64,000 nt of DNA from Gigaspora margarita (GCA_009809945.1 WTPW01000198.1:75704-139703); one strand, 5' to 3'. Positions 46,507 through 58,559 are shown, counted from the stretch's first letter. Notes: generated by a model from the letters alone, not told the origin. Numbers and translations are program-made.

Positions 46507-47095
46507 CCCTATAAAAAAAGTGGTCCGGGGTGTGTCGGAAATACACTGAATGGCACGGTCAGAGTAATACGTATAGTGCGTTGAACGGAACGGCACGGTA
46601 AAAAGTGGTACGGAAATTACAACAAGAGATGGCACGTTATGTCACGTTATACGTAATGGCACCTTCATTTCACGTGTCGAAGGTGATACATGTTGACTCG
46701 TTTCACGAAGAGTGAAGGATCAATATACGATTTTTTTAAAAAAATTGCGATATCTCATAATTTCGCTAATGAAACTGCTCTGGGTGTTTTAACAAAAAAA
46801 AATTCTTTACAAAATTTTGCTACATGTACAGTTTGTTTGTTCATATTATATTGATTGCTGGTATAAATTTATGTAATTTATATGTATGTATTTTTTCATC
46901 ATAGTCGTATAACACGTTAATTACCCGTGCCAAAAACCGCGTCATTTGAACTAGTAAAGTGTTGCAAAACCCGGGCCATTAACGATCCAATTAGTATGGG
47001 TATACGTTCCAACACGGGCCAAAAATCCGTGCCAATCCAAGCTTCTTACGTACAACACCCGGGTTAAATCACGGCCACCAAAACCCGTGCCAGGG
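46507..47095. repeat. Dispersed repeat with GTGGTCCGGG and CCCGTGCCA motifs
   Basis: CCCTATAAAAAAAGTGGTCC followed by GGCACGGT-type repeats begins here and is related to 50815-50950 (CCCTATAAGAAATGTGGTCC). The right part has CCCGTGCCA and CGGGCCA motifs in the opposite sense, so the two halves may be inverted arms. Much richer in G and C than its surroundings. Confidence 0.55.
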
Positions 47096-47128
47096 CATAC
47101 AAGAAATTTAAACCTTTAATTTCTATAT

Positions 47129-47348
47129 AAAGATAATACTTGAATACAAATATCTTAAATTGTCAATCTAAATAAAGTGAATACTTGAATACAAATATCT
47201 TAAATTGTTAATCTAAATAAAGTGAATACTTGAATACAAATATCTTAAATTGTTAATCTAAATAAAGTGAATACTTGAATACAAATATCTTAAATTGTCA
47301 ATATAAATAAAGTGAATACTTGAATACAATTTCTTAAATTGTCAAAGT
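47129..47348. repeat. Minisatellite, 45-bp unit, five copies
   Basis: Unit AAAGTGAATACTTGAATAC + AAATATCTTAAATTGTCAATCTAAAT. Copies are nearly identical (T or C at one position, one deletion in the last). There are no spacers between copies, so this is not a CRISPR array. Confidence 0.95.
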
Positions 47349-47920
47349 GAAAGATCTAGAATTCTCAATTCTTCGAATAGAAATAATAATAAGTACTTGA
47401 TAGCAATTATTCAATGCATACTTGAAGCTATTGAAAATTAGTGTAGTTGACCTTTATTAAGGTAATTGGCGTTTTTATATTTCCTACACCGTATTTAATA
47501 GCAACTATTCTATGCATACAGCTGAAACTTAAAATCAGCCGCTGCTGAATTTAGCTCATCTTCAATGTATCGTCGATCTTTTCTATAAAAGAATTAAGGT
47601 TTCCTAAAATCATTAACATTGTGCGTCCAAAAATAATTCAGTTATAATATGTCTGATTTGGTAATCTGTAATGCAACCTATAATAAAGTCGAAATTAGGG
47701 AATCTGTTTAAATTTTGTTTCTATAGAATATACATATGGTTTTTTAGATTCGATTAATTTAATTTAAGTTCTTTTTTTTTTATATAAAAAGATTGAAGCT
47801 TTAGTTTTTTTTGCATTAATCAATAACGAGTTTATTTTTATCACCATATTAAAATTGATAGATAGTCTAGCTAAATATATATTTAAGTTCTGAATAATAA
47901 TTATAGGTAAAAAAATAAAT

Positions 47921-49016
47921 ATGAGACAAAAAAACGAACTATTATCCTAATTGGAAAAACAGGCAATGGTAAATCTACTTTAGCTAATGTTCTAGTAAAT
48001 GATGGAAATGAACAATTCAAGGAAAGTTCAAGTAGTAATAGTGAAACTAAAGAATGCAAAAGTGTTTCATTCATTAATAATGAATTTGAATACACTGTAA
48101 TTGATACCCCAGGTTTGAACGACACAAACATTAATAATGAAAAAAAAGTATACGAGCAAATAGTTAGAGCAGTTTACTCAGCTAAAGACGGATTAAATCA
48201 AATTCTCTTTGTAACTAAAGGTAGATTTACCAAAGAAGAATATAATGCATACAAGTTACTTAAAGATGCTTTTTTTAACGAAGGTGCTATTGATTTTATT
48301 ACTATCATAAGGACTGGTTTCCCTTATTATAAAGATAATAAAAAATGTGAGGATGATATTAACAAAACATTTGGCCAATTGGCTGAAGTAATTAAAGAGT
48401 GTAAACGTAAAGTAATTCATGTTGATAATCCACCAATTGATGTTCCTGATCCTGATGACATTGAATATCACAAAAAGAAGAGGAAAGCATCAAGAAAGAT
48501 TTTATTGGATCATCTATCTAAATGTGATGATACTTATTCTCATGAGTTTCGATCTGTACAGGATGATGCCATCAACTATTTAGATGAAATTAAAAGGGAA
48601 CTAAAAGAATATGAACGGATAATAACCAGTCATCAAAAGTTTATTCAGAGTTTAGAAGAAGCTGGAGGTGGATTTAGTAAAGTTAGTAAATGGTTAATGC
48701 TTGCCGGTATGGAACCAGTTACTATTTCAGTAGGTATTTGCGCATCTATATTGGCCCTTGTAACTCATTTGGCTGCTGTAAATATTGGGAATTTTTGGAA
48801 ACGCAAAGATGCTAACAAAATTAGAGAAGCAAAGTTAAATTAAATGAATTAAAAGTAAAATCAGATGAATACAACGTAAATGATGAAAGTAATTTTAAAG
48901 AATTAATAAGCCTATGTATTAAATTTGAAGAAGCTATTGAAGAAGAAGTAAAAGAAATAAGAAGAAAAATAGAAATAAATACATTACACGAAAAAATTGC
49001 CCAAAATCCTACTTAA
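47921..49016 (+). pseudogene. AIG1/GIMAP-family GTPase paralogue, start lost
   Basis: Close copy of the gene at 44690-45756. The first Met codon of that gene is ATA here (47903). The second (47921) is kept, but a base missing in the following A run throws it out of frame. From the Walker motif the frame is intact: IILIGKTGNGKST, DTPGLNDT, NQILFVTKGRF, IIRTGFPYY. The 242-codon open frame from 48115 begins only inside G3. A tail shift near 48829 moves to a coil (NELKVKSDEYN, EEAIEEEVKEI) ending at 49016, as in the paralogue. With two frameshifts and no start, production of a full GTPase is unlikely unless these are sequencing errors in A runs. Confidence 0.8.
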
Positions 49017-50328
49017 AAGTTTGTATTATGCGAATGATGCTACACATATGTGTAAAGTTCGGAATTTTATGATTACTTAAATCGGAGGATACTATTGAGT
49101 TTATTCTTATTTCTACCTTTATTTCATTATTCCTTTCTTCTATTATTTACGTATTTGTTTTTTTTGTTACGGGAGATCACCATAGAACTACTTTATAATA
49201 GGCTTGCCTTTTTAATACCTTTTACATTTTAATTATATATATTTTATATTTGTGCTCCTATGAAGTTCTCGACCAGAGATTGTCAAAACGTACGAGGAAA
49301 GTAAATATCACGAAGTATAAAGGTATATGAGAATTTAATACCGTTACTCCACAAAATTTTATCCCTTATTGATTGAATACAATATGGATGTGAAACCTTT
49401 TATACGTATCTAAATTTGTCTTTTGATCGCTAGTTTATGAATTATAATGATGAAGCTTACAGCAAATTGATCTTTATTCTGTTTCGCTTTGTTGGAACAT
49501 CTACATATCCGTTTCGTTTGTTAAAACATCTACATATCTGTTTCACTTTGCTAATAATTAAAGTCAAACTGAAAGTGAATACGAAATAAGATTTGTAATA
49601 GATGTAAAAAAAAAAAAAAATTGTTTGTTGAACCACGCTATATGTTAAATTTTTAATTAACGCATAAAGCCTTGTTAAATAAAATTAAGCTTGAACAAGT
49701 TAGAGTTCCAAATAAGGCTAACTCGCATTATGGATAAAGTTTTGGCTACAAATTAGATGTGTACAAGTTTAAAACAAGTCTTTTTTTAAAAAGGATATAC
49801 AAATTTGTTTAATTTTGTTGGAATTGAATAGTTGAAAGGATTACTTATAATTCTGGTCAAATTTGCGGATCTTCTGGCCAGATTCGAATTAGAAAAGTTT
49901 TGGATTTTGCCAAACGATCTTAAATTTGACCAAGTTTTAAGTAATATGTTTATTATTGAGGTTATGGTTAAAATCAGCTTTAATAATAAAGAATTTCAAA
50001 AAGGAAAGCAGTTTTCTAGAAATAAAATAGGCATTTCCACATTGTCTTATTAATATTGTTAATGATTGTAAATGTTATACAAATACCAGTACATATAAAA
50101 TCTTTATTTCTAGTAATTCAGCAAAACGGCAATGCATATTGCGGCTTTTGCGGCGAAATACTAAAAACACATTAATCTTGTAAATTAATTTTGATATCAA
50201 CTATAGAGCAGCTCCATAACATATACATTATATTGACGTAAAACGAAGAACATTCATAGAAAAAATACACGTAGCAGTGATAAGGAAAGCAATGAGCGTT
50301 GGGCTAAGATTAATATAATCTTTAGATA
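49017..50328. other. 3' flank of AIG1 paralogue and intergenic DNA
   Basis: The first 110 bp (TGTAAAGTTCGGAATTTTAT, GATACTATTGAGTTTATTC) matches the 3' flank of the other AIG1 gene. A poly-A run lies at 49607-49620. A 73-codon frame at 49832 has no recognised domain. No supported gene. Confidence 0.45.
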
Positions 50329-50710
50329 TTAGGCCACGCAAAGTTAATTTTCGTTTTGCATAACCCGCCGACCCCATTTTTCAAAAAAAAAATTTTTTTT
50401 TTTTTTTAAATTCCTATTGTGCCAATTATTACATTTTTGCCATTTAATTTTTTTCTCCGGTGTCACCCAATGATGACCTTAACTTTCCGTAATTATCAGA
50501 TAGGCACGATAAAAAAAGACAAAATTTTCTGATTCCATGTTATGCAAACCGAAGAATTAACTTTTTGCGTGACCTTAGATGTGAACATGAGTTAATTTAG
50601 GCCACGTAAAGTTAATTTAAAAAAAAAAAAAAAAAAAAAATCCGACCCGCCGACCGAAATTTTGAAACACCAGGTTATGCAAAACGAAAAATTAACTTTG
50701 CGTGGCCTTA
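50329..50710. mobile_element. Composite inverted-repeat element, four alternating ends
   Basis: Long unit 50329-50577 (TAGGCCACGCAAAGTTAATT to AACTTTTTGCGTGACCTTA), spacer ATGTGAACATGAGTTAAT, short unit 50598-50710 (TAGGCCACGTAAAG to CTTTGCGTGGCCTTA). It mirrors 26385-26732 in opposite orientation, spacer included. Poly-A tracts of more than 20 bases separate the arms of the short unit. Confidence 0.85.
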
Positions 50711-50814
50711 CTGCGAGATTGTGAAAATAAAGTAATTAATCCAATGCCTCTTTGTTGTTATGTGCTATTCCAGTCTTTAAAGCTAATAATTATGATTTCT
50801 TAAATGTATCTTCC

Positions 50815-50950
50815 CCCTATAAGAAATGTGGTCCGGGATCGCACGGAAAAACAGTGTATAGGCACGTGGTCGAGTGGCACGTGCTATGGGTAGGGTTTGC
50901 ACGTTGTAACGGTTGAATTTAGCCGGGGTAGCACAAGCCTAAAATATGGC
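50815..50950. repeat. Dispersed repeat, relative of 46507
   Basis: CCCTATAAGAAATGTGGTCC, then GGCACGTGG and GTAGCACAAG. G and C are much higher than in the flanks. Confidence 0.6.
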
Positions 50951-51018
50951 TATACCAATTTTGTTTTTTTATTATTTTTATTATTACTATTAATATTATT
51001 TTTTTTTATTCGAAGTGT

Positions 51019-51657
51019 TGTTAGTAGCTATTTTTAGTAAGATCAGTGAATTAAAAGAATCAAGAAACTTAATAGAATCAATAGATTCTATAGATTCAAT
51101 TGATCGAAGAGAATTAATTGATTAGAAAGATTCGAAAGATTCTATTGATTGAAGGGAATTAATTGATGAGATAATTGGTAAAGATTCTTTTTACTCATTT
51201 TTTAGTTTGTAATCATAAGTATATAAGGGCTTCAAGCTCACCTCAGAAATAAAGCAACTCTTTGGAGTTCTAAAACTTCGAAACCTTATTTTTAGTAGAA
51301 GTTCTTGTTGTATTATTGATAGTAAAGGTTGATTCGTCATAATATTGTGACAAGTAGGTAAACCCATATTCGTAATAGAGAAAGAAGACAGAAGTATCGA
51401 TTAGTAATCAGTACCAATTTATATAAAAACTCGGGTTGATTACCTCATTTAGCAGACAATTGAACCCTGTGATACTGTATTGTTGAATTAATCCATTGTT
51501 GATCCCTGTGATGCCGTATTATTTAACCCCGTGAATTCACCCTCCGACCGCCTCTAGCAGCCATCAGAATTTTAAGTTGGAAATCTGATCAATGCAGCCG
51601 TAGAAACTGCTTGTGCCTACTAGACAATTATCACGTGATATCGTGAACAAAGTTCAC
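51019..51657 (+). mobile_element. Candidate solo LTR
   Basis: The stretch starts TGTTAGTAGC, has a TATATAAG box (about 51219) followed 28 bp later by AATAAA, and ends near TCACA just before TTAGTATCAAAG, which recalls a Ty1/copia initiator-Met primer site (TGGTATCAGAGC) with three changes. No internal copia genes follow, so a solo LTR is the best reading. I did not find a second copy or a target duplication. Confidence 0.35.
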
Positions 51658-51700
51658 AATTAGTATCAAAGTATTCCAAGCTACAGACACAATAAAGAAA

Positions 51701-53687
51701 TAGTGGATTACATTATCAAATTTATAATAGCATAATCTTACGTAAGATCTTATGAACCGTAATATAAGCAAAATATTTCGTAATATATAACAAAATATTT
51801 CAAATATCAAAATTTCAGTATATTTCATCAGAAATTTCGAAAATTATAATGAAATATTTTGATCCTCTTTAAACCAAGCTAGGATCAGTAGATCAGTATA
51901 ACCTGGATCACGCATTGGACTAATTATTTGAAATAGTTCAAATTCTGTACTACAAGATCAGATTTGCTTTTTTGTTTTTGTTTCATTTCTTTGTTTTTGT
52001 TTTATTTTTTTTGTTTTCATTTTATTTATTTTTTATTTTATTTTTATATTGGCACTTTACAAGAACACCTTTGCAAGAAAACAAACAACTTTTCAAAACC
52101 TTGTGCAAACCAACCCAATCTGTAACCTGGATTGCGTTGGACTAATTTTTTGAAATAGTTTGATGATGTTCAAATTTGTACTACAAGATCAGATTAGATC
52201 TTTTGTTTATAATTAGATCTTCTATTTTGGTTTTTTTTTCGCTTTTTGTCTTTTAATTTCGTTTCAGTTTTTGTTTTCATTTTATTTTTTTTTGTTTTCA
52301 TTTTGTTTTTTTTTTTCAAGAAAACAAACAACCATTCGAAACCTTGCACAGCCTACCCAAAATTTTGACGCTTTGCAAGAACACATAACTGATGTCTCCA
52401 GCAATTTCTAAATTTCCAAGAATGCTTCTTTAAAGAAATAAAGGTTTAGTTAGGACTTTATTTATTTTTTCATTTGACATAATTTGTTTTTGTTTTTTTG
52501 TTTTTTGTTTTTGTTTTTAAATTTGGTTTATTAATTTATTTTATTCTGGCACTTTGCGAGAAAAGAACCCTTACTTCCTGGTGCTTTGCAAGAAAACAAA
52601 CCCAGACTTTTTTGGCACTACGCAACTTTTTTGGCATTTTGCAAGAACATTAACCCAACTTTCAAATTTGCAAGAATGTGAACTCTTACTTTAGAGAAAT
52701 GAAGATTTGGGGCTTCGTTTATTTTTTTTTTATTAGCTTGCTTACACGTTTTGTTTTTTTCATTTGTTTTTTTTTTACTTATTATTTTTTATTTTTATTT
52801 TATTTTATTTATTCCTGACTTCTTTGACACTTTGTAACTTTTTCTGGACTTTACAAGAACACCAGCTTTAACACCTCTAGCACTTTGCAAAAACATACTA
52901 GATTTTTCTGGCAATTTGCAAGAACACTAACACTTCTGAGAAATGTTTTTTTTTTATTTTTTTCACTTCTTTGAAGTATTTAAAAAAAGAGAACGAAGCG
53001 AAGGTTATAGCCGAAACAAAAGAAATAGCCAAAGCAAAGACGATAGAAAACAAAGAAGCAAAGATAATAGCTAACTTTGGGGTGAGCGAAAATAAGTGTA
53101 TAGGGTTAGTTTTTTGTATATAATAATAGAATTAGATGCAACAAAGTGCGAAAGTAGTTTAAAATAGGGCTAGTTTTTTGTATATAAAATAGAAATAGAT
53201 GCGACGAAGTGCGAAAGTAGTTTAAAATATTTGCAATAATGTAAATAATACCAATAATGTAATATATAATAAAGTATATAATATTAATTAAAAATGTATA
53301 TTTAATAAATGTAAAATATAATGTATAATAATAATAAATNAATATAAAATTTTATATTAAATTGCGAAACTGTGAGAAAATCTATAAAAAAGTGTGATTA
53401 TATGAATATGTATATTATTAATTTATTTTTTAAAAATTTTGAATATTCAGGAAAATTTGCAAAACAATGCGAAATCATCACATAATATGCAAAATATTAT
53501 CTCCTGTGATCCCTTTTTTTTTGTTAATTTATTTTGCAATATATTTTAAAATATTTCAAAATAATAACCATAATATTACCGTAATATAATGTAATATATT
53601 ACGTAATAAATCATATCAAATGTAAGATTTTTGTTATATTATGGGCTATAATATCTTACGTAAGATTACGTACATATAATTCACTGA
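51701..53687. mobile_element. Non-autonomous hAT-like element sharing an interior with 55788-58166
   Basis: The subterminal TAATCTTACGTAAGATCTTA on the left faces TAATATCTTACGTAAGATTA on the right, and ATATTTCGTAATATATAAC-type repeats lie inside both ends. The termini [CT]AGTG[AG]ATTA are tentative and no target duplication is visible. The interior (about 51885-53470) has the same modules in the same order as the second element: GGATC.GTAGATC.GTAT, T-rich tracts, CACTTTGCAAGAACAC repeats, AGCGAA-type repeats and TTGCGAAA.TTGCAAAA. No coding frame. Confidence 0.6.
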
Positions 53688-54037
53688 TGTAGTACTATAT
53701 TGACATTGAACATAAAGGACATTACAATCTGAAACATATACTTATCTGAAAGCCATATCAGTGCCTCAAAGCTCCAAACCTTAATACTCAGACCAATTCA
53801 ACTACACGCCTCTTTCTTTGCCTGATACTTTAGGGTTGAGTCTTGAGTACTATAGATTTTAATATTGTTTAGTATTAGCATTCATCAGTATTAGTTGTTG
53901 AAAAGTATTGGTAAATTTTCTCTCTCACAATTTGGTGGTAACTGTGAGATCAAACTAATTCAGTCAAATCTTGCCAAAAGAAGTAACAAACAAAATAAAG
54001 CATACTTGTAGTAATAATTATATAACTGGTTTTGACA
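53688..54037. other. Leader of the gypsy element, LTR border unclear
   Basis: Ends ... CTCTCTCACAATTTGG followed by TGGTAACTGTGAGATC, which could be an LTR end and primer-binding site just upstream of gag. I could not define a complete 5' LTR. Confidence 0.35.
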
Positions 54038-54950
54038 ATGGAGAAAAATAAGAGGCCTGTATCGATATTGGAAAACCCTGTTAGTCCTCAAACTGAAAAA
54101 CTAAAAGAAGCCTCACCACTCCTTGATTTTAACGGTACTATATCTAGTGGTACTACCCATTTATAAACCCTCTAGAAAGCATCGAGAACATTCTAAAGGA
54201 AATGTTAAAGCCTTTGGGATGCTGCTATAGAGGTTGCTCAAGGAAAAATGGTGGAAATCAATATCAGGGTCATGAGACAAACTGGGTTCACATAAAACCA
54301 TTTCAAGGTACTGAAAATGAGGATCTGGTCGAGTGGGTAGAAGCATTTGAAAGGGCATCCAATGCAAATAACTGGCCAAAAAGAAGAAAAATCGCAATTG
54401 CATCAGGACACTTCTTGGGAATTGCTACTAACTGGTTTAATAATAATAAGAGGGCCATCCAACATTGGGATAATGATGATCAACCTGACACCAGTTTTGT
54501 TACTATATTCATAAAGTACTTTGTGATTCCAGAGAGGAATCACAAGTGGCAAATGGATTTGCATTCGTTAACACAACAGGAGAAGGAAAAAGTTGATGAA
54601 TATATATATAAATTTAAATGACTGTTAAGGAAAGTCGACCTGGTGAACCAACTACCACCTGCTTATGTTATTAGAATGTTTATTGGAGGTCTAAAAGGTC
54701 ATATTGCTGCCTTTATGTTGATTGCTGATCCTGGTACCTTAGATAATGCAATTTTAGGTGTGAGAAGGATCAAGACTAGTGAGTACTATAAAAAGAGAAA
54801 ACAGGAAGAAGAGCTGACTTAAAAATTAATTGACCAATTGACAAAAAAAATGCAACAAATAGCAATGAATTACGAAAAATTGACTACTACCTTGACAGCT
54901 AGAGCAGATGCTACCCCAAATTCCACTCAAGTACCACAAGTTCACTTCTG
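54038..54950 (+). pseudogene. gag (capsid) of the gypsy element
   Basis: The ATG at 54038 opens MEKNKRPVSILENP. After a stop and frameshift near 54163, the retrotransposon gag domain runs from about 54270: FQGTENEDLVEWVEAFERA, then GHFLGIATNWF, the conserved capsid pattern. A TGA at 54619 follows YIYKFK where the frame clearly continues (LLRKVDLVNQLPPAYVIRMF, then EGLKGHI-like GGLKGHI). Further stops lie at about 54821 and 54949. The stops are TGA, TAA and TAG at positions compatible with CGA, CAA and CAG ancestors. It would have formed the particle shell. Confidence 0.8.
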
Positions 54951-54974
54951 ATAGTATCTGAATAGCGGCAACCT

Positions 54975-55253
54975 ACAGGTGGTAGTATTATGTACTTTAA
55001 TTGTAGGAAAAAGGGTCATATTGCTAGACATTGCCTTGCTAAGAAAAATCCAAGTCAGAAAAACTTGGTCCAACCCAATAGAGTATTACAACAAAATCGA
55101 GATATAAATCTTTGTGATATTTATGATGAAAAAGAAATCTACGTCATGAAACAACATGAAAGACCAGAAAGTGAGACTAATTGGGATGAAAGATTAAGAA
55201 AAAGGGTCGCACCAAAGCACTCTCAGTGGACCCAGCCTACACCTATGGAATAA
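54975..55253 (+). pseudogene. CCHC zinc knuckle region of gag
   Basis: YFNCRKKGHIARHC (from 54993) is the CCHC nucleic-acid-binding knuckle CxxCxxxGHxxxxC with the first Cys changed to Tyr. A basic linker (NLVQPNRVLQQNRDINLCDI) and an acidic stretch follow to a TAA at 55251. Confidence 0.75.
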
Positions 55254-55539
55254 GTAGCCCAGAAGGTCATCCTAACCCAAATACCAGAGCAAGTTATCTA
55301 TCCTAGATGAAGAAGAGGTCCTTCCATTATTGATTTGGTGCCTCAATACAATATAGCCGAAGACTTACTGCACCAAACAGCCAATGCTACTTATGCGCAT
55401 ATGCTACAAATTTCTAGACAAAGGCAAAACCTATCCCAAGTATTAAAGCATCCTATTATTGTCCCAATAGAAGAATCTAATAGAGCAGAAAACAAAATGA
55501 ATTCATGTACCACAGCTGCTAAATGCTATGTGTGAATTT

Positions 55540-55787
55540 AAACTAATTCAATACTGACCATATTAGATTCGGGGCTGCTGTTAGTATTATGTCAAAAAAA
55601 TTGGTTGGTAAGCTTGGCCTTACTATAACTGAACCTTTGAATACAGTAGTGATTACTGCTAACGGTACTAAAGAAGGGGCATTAGAAAAAATTTTTGACT
55701 TGAAATTAATAATTGGAAGTGTTATAGTTCCTACTAGTTTTCAAGTTATTGAAATAATAAGAAAATGTTGTTACTAGAGATGGATTG
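55540..55787 (+). pseudogene. Aspartic protease of the gypsy element, split by insertion
   Basis: ILDSG then AAVSIMSKKLVGKLGL matches the active-site D-S-G-A block and the following strand; a one-base loss in the GGGGCT run (about 55572) breaks it. LKLIIGSVIVPTSFQVIE follows. The 2.38-kb element enters at 55788. After it the reading continues MDWFQK and AHLHFDKKKLLIQYLDK (58167-58250), the usual end of the protease domain. Confidence 0.8.
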
Positions 55788-58166
55788 TAGGGTTCCGCAA
55801 TTTGATTTGATCTTCAAATATTTGAATCAAATATTTGATCAAATTCAAATTCAAATTTGACTATCATCAGAAAATTTTATATATAGATATTGATCGATAT
55901 ATAACACTTAATCATTTTATATCGATTATAAAATATCATTATATATCGATTAATTGGATAAAAATCAATATATATCTAAATTGATATATATTATTTTCTC
56001 GTTATATATCGATTAATTGGATAAAAATCGATATATATCTAAATCAATATATATCATTTTCTCGTTATTCGATTATAGTCAGAATTATTTAAAACAATAT
56101 ATAACAATTAACAGATCTTTAACGATTACATAATGTTTTGACCATCACCGGGTAAAAAAAAAAAAAAAAGTAAAATTCCAAAAAAAAGTAGGCTAAAAAA
56201 AAAGACAAAGACAAACCAAAAATAATTGGCATATTAAAAAAATTACCTTAGAAAAAAAAAAATGGTTTCGAACAATTTTTATCCCTCTCTCCCTTTTTTT
56301 TTCTCCCCTTTTTTTTTCTTCTCCTTCTTTTTTTTTCTCCTCCTTTTTTTTTCTCCTCTCCCTTTTTTTTCTCTTTTTTTTTTCTCTTTTTTTTTTTTAA
56401 TATTTCGAATATATTCGAAATATTTTAGGACTGGGCTGGATCTGTAGATCTGTATCCTGAATTATACCAAGAACGCGTTTAATTAATATTTTTAAAATGT
56501 TTCAATTTGTTTCAAAATGTTTCGATGATCATAGTACAAGATCAGATTAGATCTTTGTTTATTTTTTTTGTTTATAATTTAGATCTTCTATCACTTTTAC
56601 ATTGTTTTTTTCATTTTGTTTTTTTTGTTACGTTTCGTTTTGTTTAGTATCTTTTTTTTCTTTTATTTATTGTTATTTTTTAATTTTTTTTATTTTATTT
56701 CTACAAAAAAACACTTTTTGGCATGAAATATAGTGACTTTCTGACACTTTGTGCATGGAAACGCATTGGTGTTGTTCTAGTTGGTGTCATCGCTGGTGTT
56801 GAAGTTGATGTCATCATTGGTGTCATCGTTGGAATTGTCGCTAGCTTGTGTCGTTGGTGTTCTTGTGGAATAGCTTTACATGCCTCTCAGTATTCTTGTA
56901 GATGATATTGCGTGGATTTTTAGTATTCTTGTAGGTGGTCTGTTTGTTTTTCTTCTCTTGCATTCGTATGGTGTGGTCTTGCTCGTTTCTCTTGCATTCA
57001 TATGGGGTGGTCTTGCTCATTCTCTTGCATTTGTACGGGGACGTATAGGGTGATTTTTTCTGTTTCTCTTGCATTTGTATGGGTGGTATAACACTAACAC
57101 TTCTAAGAAATAGTTTTTTTATTTTTTTTTACTTTACTATTTTTTTAGAAAGTAGCGAAAATAAGCGAATATAAGTAAATAGAAGTGAATATGAGCGAAT
57201 AGAAGCAAATATAATAGTTTATTTTTTTTTATTTTTATTTTTTCATTATTTTTTTCAGTTTTGTTTTTTGTTTTTTGTTCTTTTTTTTATTTATTTTTTT
57301 AATTTTATTTTTATTTTATTTATTCCTTAATTCTTTCAGAACTTTGCACAAGAAAACAATGTAACTATTCTGGCACTTAACAAAAACACCAATTCTAACT
57401 TCTCTGGTACTTTGCAAGTAGTAGCGAATATGAGCAAATATAAGCGAATATAATCAAAAATAAGCGAATATAAGCAAATATAAGCAAATATAATAGTTTA
57501 TTTTTTTTCATTTTATTTTATTTTCATTATTTTTTTCAGTTTCATTCTTTTTTAGGTTTTATTTTTTTTGTCATTTTTTTTATAATAATATATAATAAAA
57601 TATGTAATATTTAAAATATAATATATAATAATAAATAATAAATAAAATTTTATATTAAATTGCGAAAACTTGCAAATATTGTATATTTAATTTAAAATAT
57701 AATATATAATAATAATAAATAAAAAAAAAATTTTTAGAAAACTTGCAAAAACTTGCAAAAATCTGTAAAATGTTTAAAAATTTGCAAAAAGCATGATTAT
57801 GTGAATATAATAATTATTAATTGATTCATATTTGATATATATCGATTTAACCAGATATATATCGATTACTATCACTATTGATAATAATCAGCAGGGGTGT
57901 GTGTAATCGATATATATCCACATGGTTAGTAATTGATATATAAAATTTGCCGATGTATATTTGATTTGATCAAATTCAAATCTGGCCAAATTTGATTTGA
58001 TTTGACAAATATTTGATTTGATTTGAAAATTACTATTAAAAATTCAAATTTAAATCAAATTTAAATCCAAATATTTGAATTAAATCAAATTCAAATCAGG
58101 ATCAATTTGATTTGATCAAATTCAAATTGACCCAATATTTGATTTGATTGAATTTGAGGAACACTA
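55788..58166. mobile_element. 2.38-kb non-autonomous hAT-like element with 8-bp target duplication
   Basis: The ends TAGGGTTCCGCAA and TTGAGGAACACTA are inverted (two mismatches). ATGGATTG is duplicated at 55780-55787 and 58167-58174. Excising it and one duplicate restores the gypsy protease reading (LLLEMDWFQK). Subterminal AAATTTGATTTGATC-type and ATATATCGATTAATTGG-type repeats lie at both ends. The interior (about 56425-57810) is shared with the element at 51701-53687. T-rich tracts and the frames at 56262, 56723 and 56841 are low complexity, not genes. Confidence 0.9.
56955..57086. repeat. Short minisatellite, about 34-43 bp unit
   Basis: TCTCTTGCATT(C/T)GTA(T/C)GG, GTGGTCTTGCTC and TT-rich joints occur four times. 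Found only in this copy of the shared interior. Confidence 0.75.
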
Positions 58167-58174
58167 ATGGATTG

Positions 58175-58559
58175 GTTCCAAAAAGTATGAGCTCATCTTC
58201 ATTTTGATAAAAAGAAGCTCCTTATCCAATACTTGGATAAAAATATCAAAGTCCCATATACCAAGCTAAGGAAGACCAGATAGAACCACCAGCAGAATTC
58301 GATACTGAAGATGATTATTTCAACAACTAAAAAGAAGAAGAAATTGAAGATGTGAAAAGTTATTGCATGGATAAAGCTACAAATGATGAAATAATTGTTA
58401 TATACTAACACATAAAAAGATGTATATAGCCTAGCTATATACTTAACGGATATTGAAGAGATTCTGATTGTTGAAGATAATATTAAACCTGAGGCTAGTA
58501 AGAAAGAATGGATAGAAAAATTAGTAATCAGTGAATCGTTAACCCCAGAACAGAAAGTG
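58175..58559 (+). pseudogene. Linker between protease and RT of the gypsy element
   Basis: Continues HLHFDKKKLLIQYLDKNI then KVPYTKLRKT, followed by an acidic linker with several stops. The minus-strand frame at 58199-58588 is its shadow. Confidence 0.55.

Larger units (their letters stand above)
45757..47920. other. Spacer between the divergent AIG1 genes, with repeats
   Basis: About 120 bp upstream of each gene is shared: ATTAAAATTGATA and TTCTGAATAATAATTAT lie at matching distances from the starts, so promoter DNA was duplicated too. The middle holds a GC-containing repeat (46507-47095) and a 45-bp minisatellite (47129-47348). No gene is seen in the spacer. Confidence 0.6.

Noticed and set aside
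47129..47348. CRISPR-like regular repeats
   Set aside because: The 45-bp units are contiguous with no unique spacers and the host looks eukaryotic; this is a minisatellite.
47901..48131. Minus-strand frame over the AIG1 paralogue start
   Set aside because: Shadow of the plus-strand GTPase reading, mirrored by the same shadow at 45527-45838 over the other gene.
56262..56447. 61-codon Phe/Ser/Pro-rich frame
   Set aside because: Pyrimidine tract inside a transposable element; low complexity.
56841..57074. 77-codon minus-strand frame with repeated KCKRM/ECKRN words
   Set aside because: Translation of a short minisatellite inside a transposable element.
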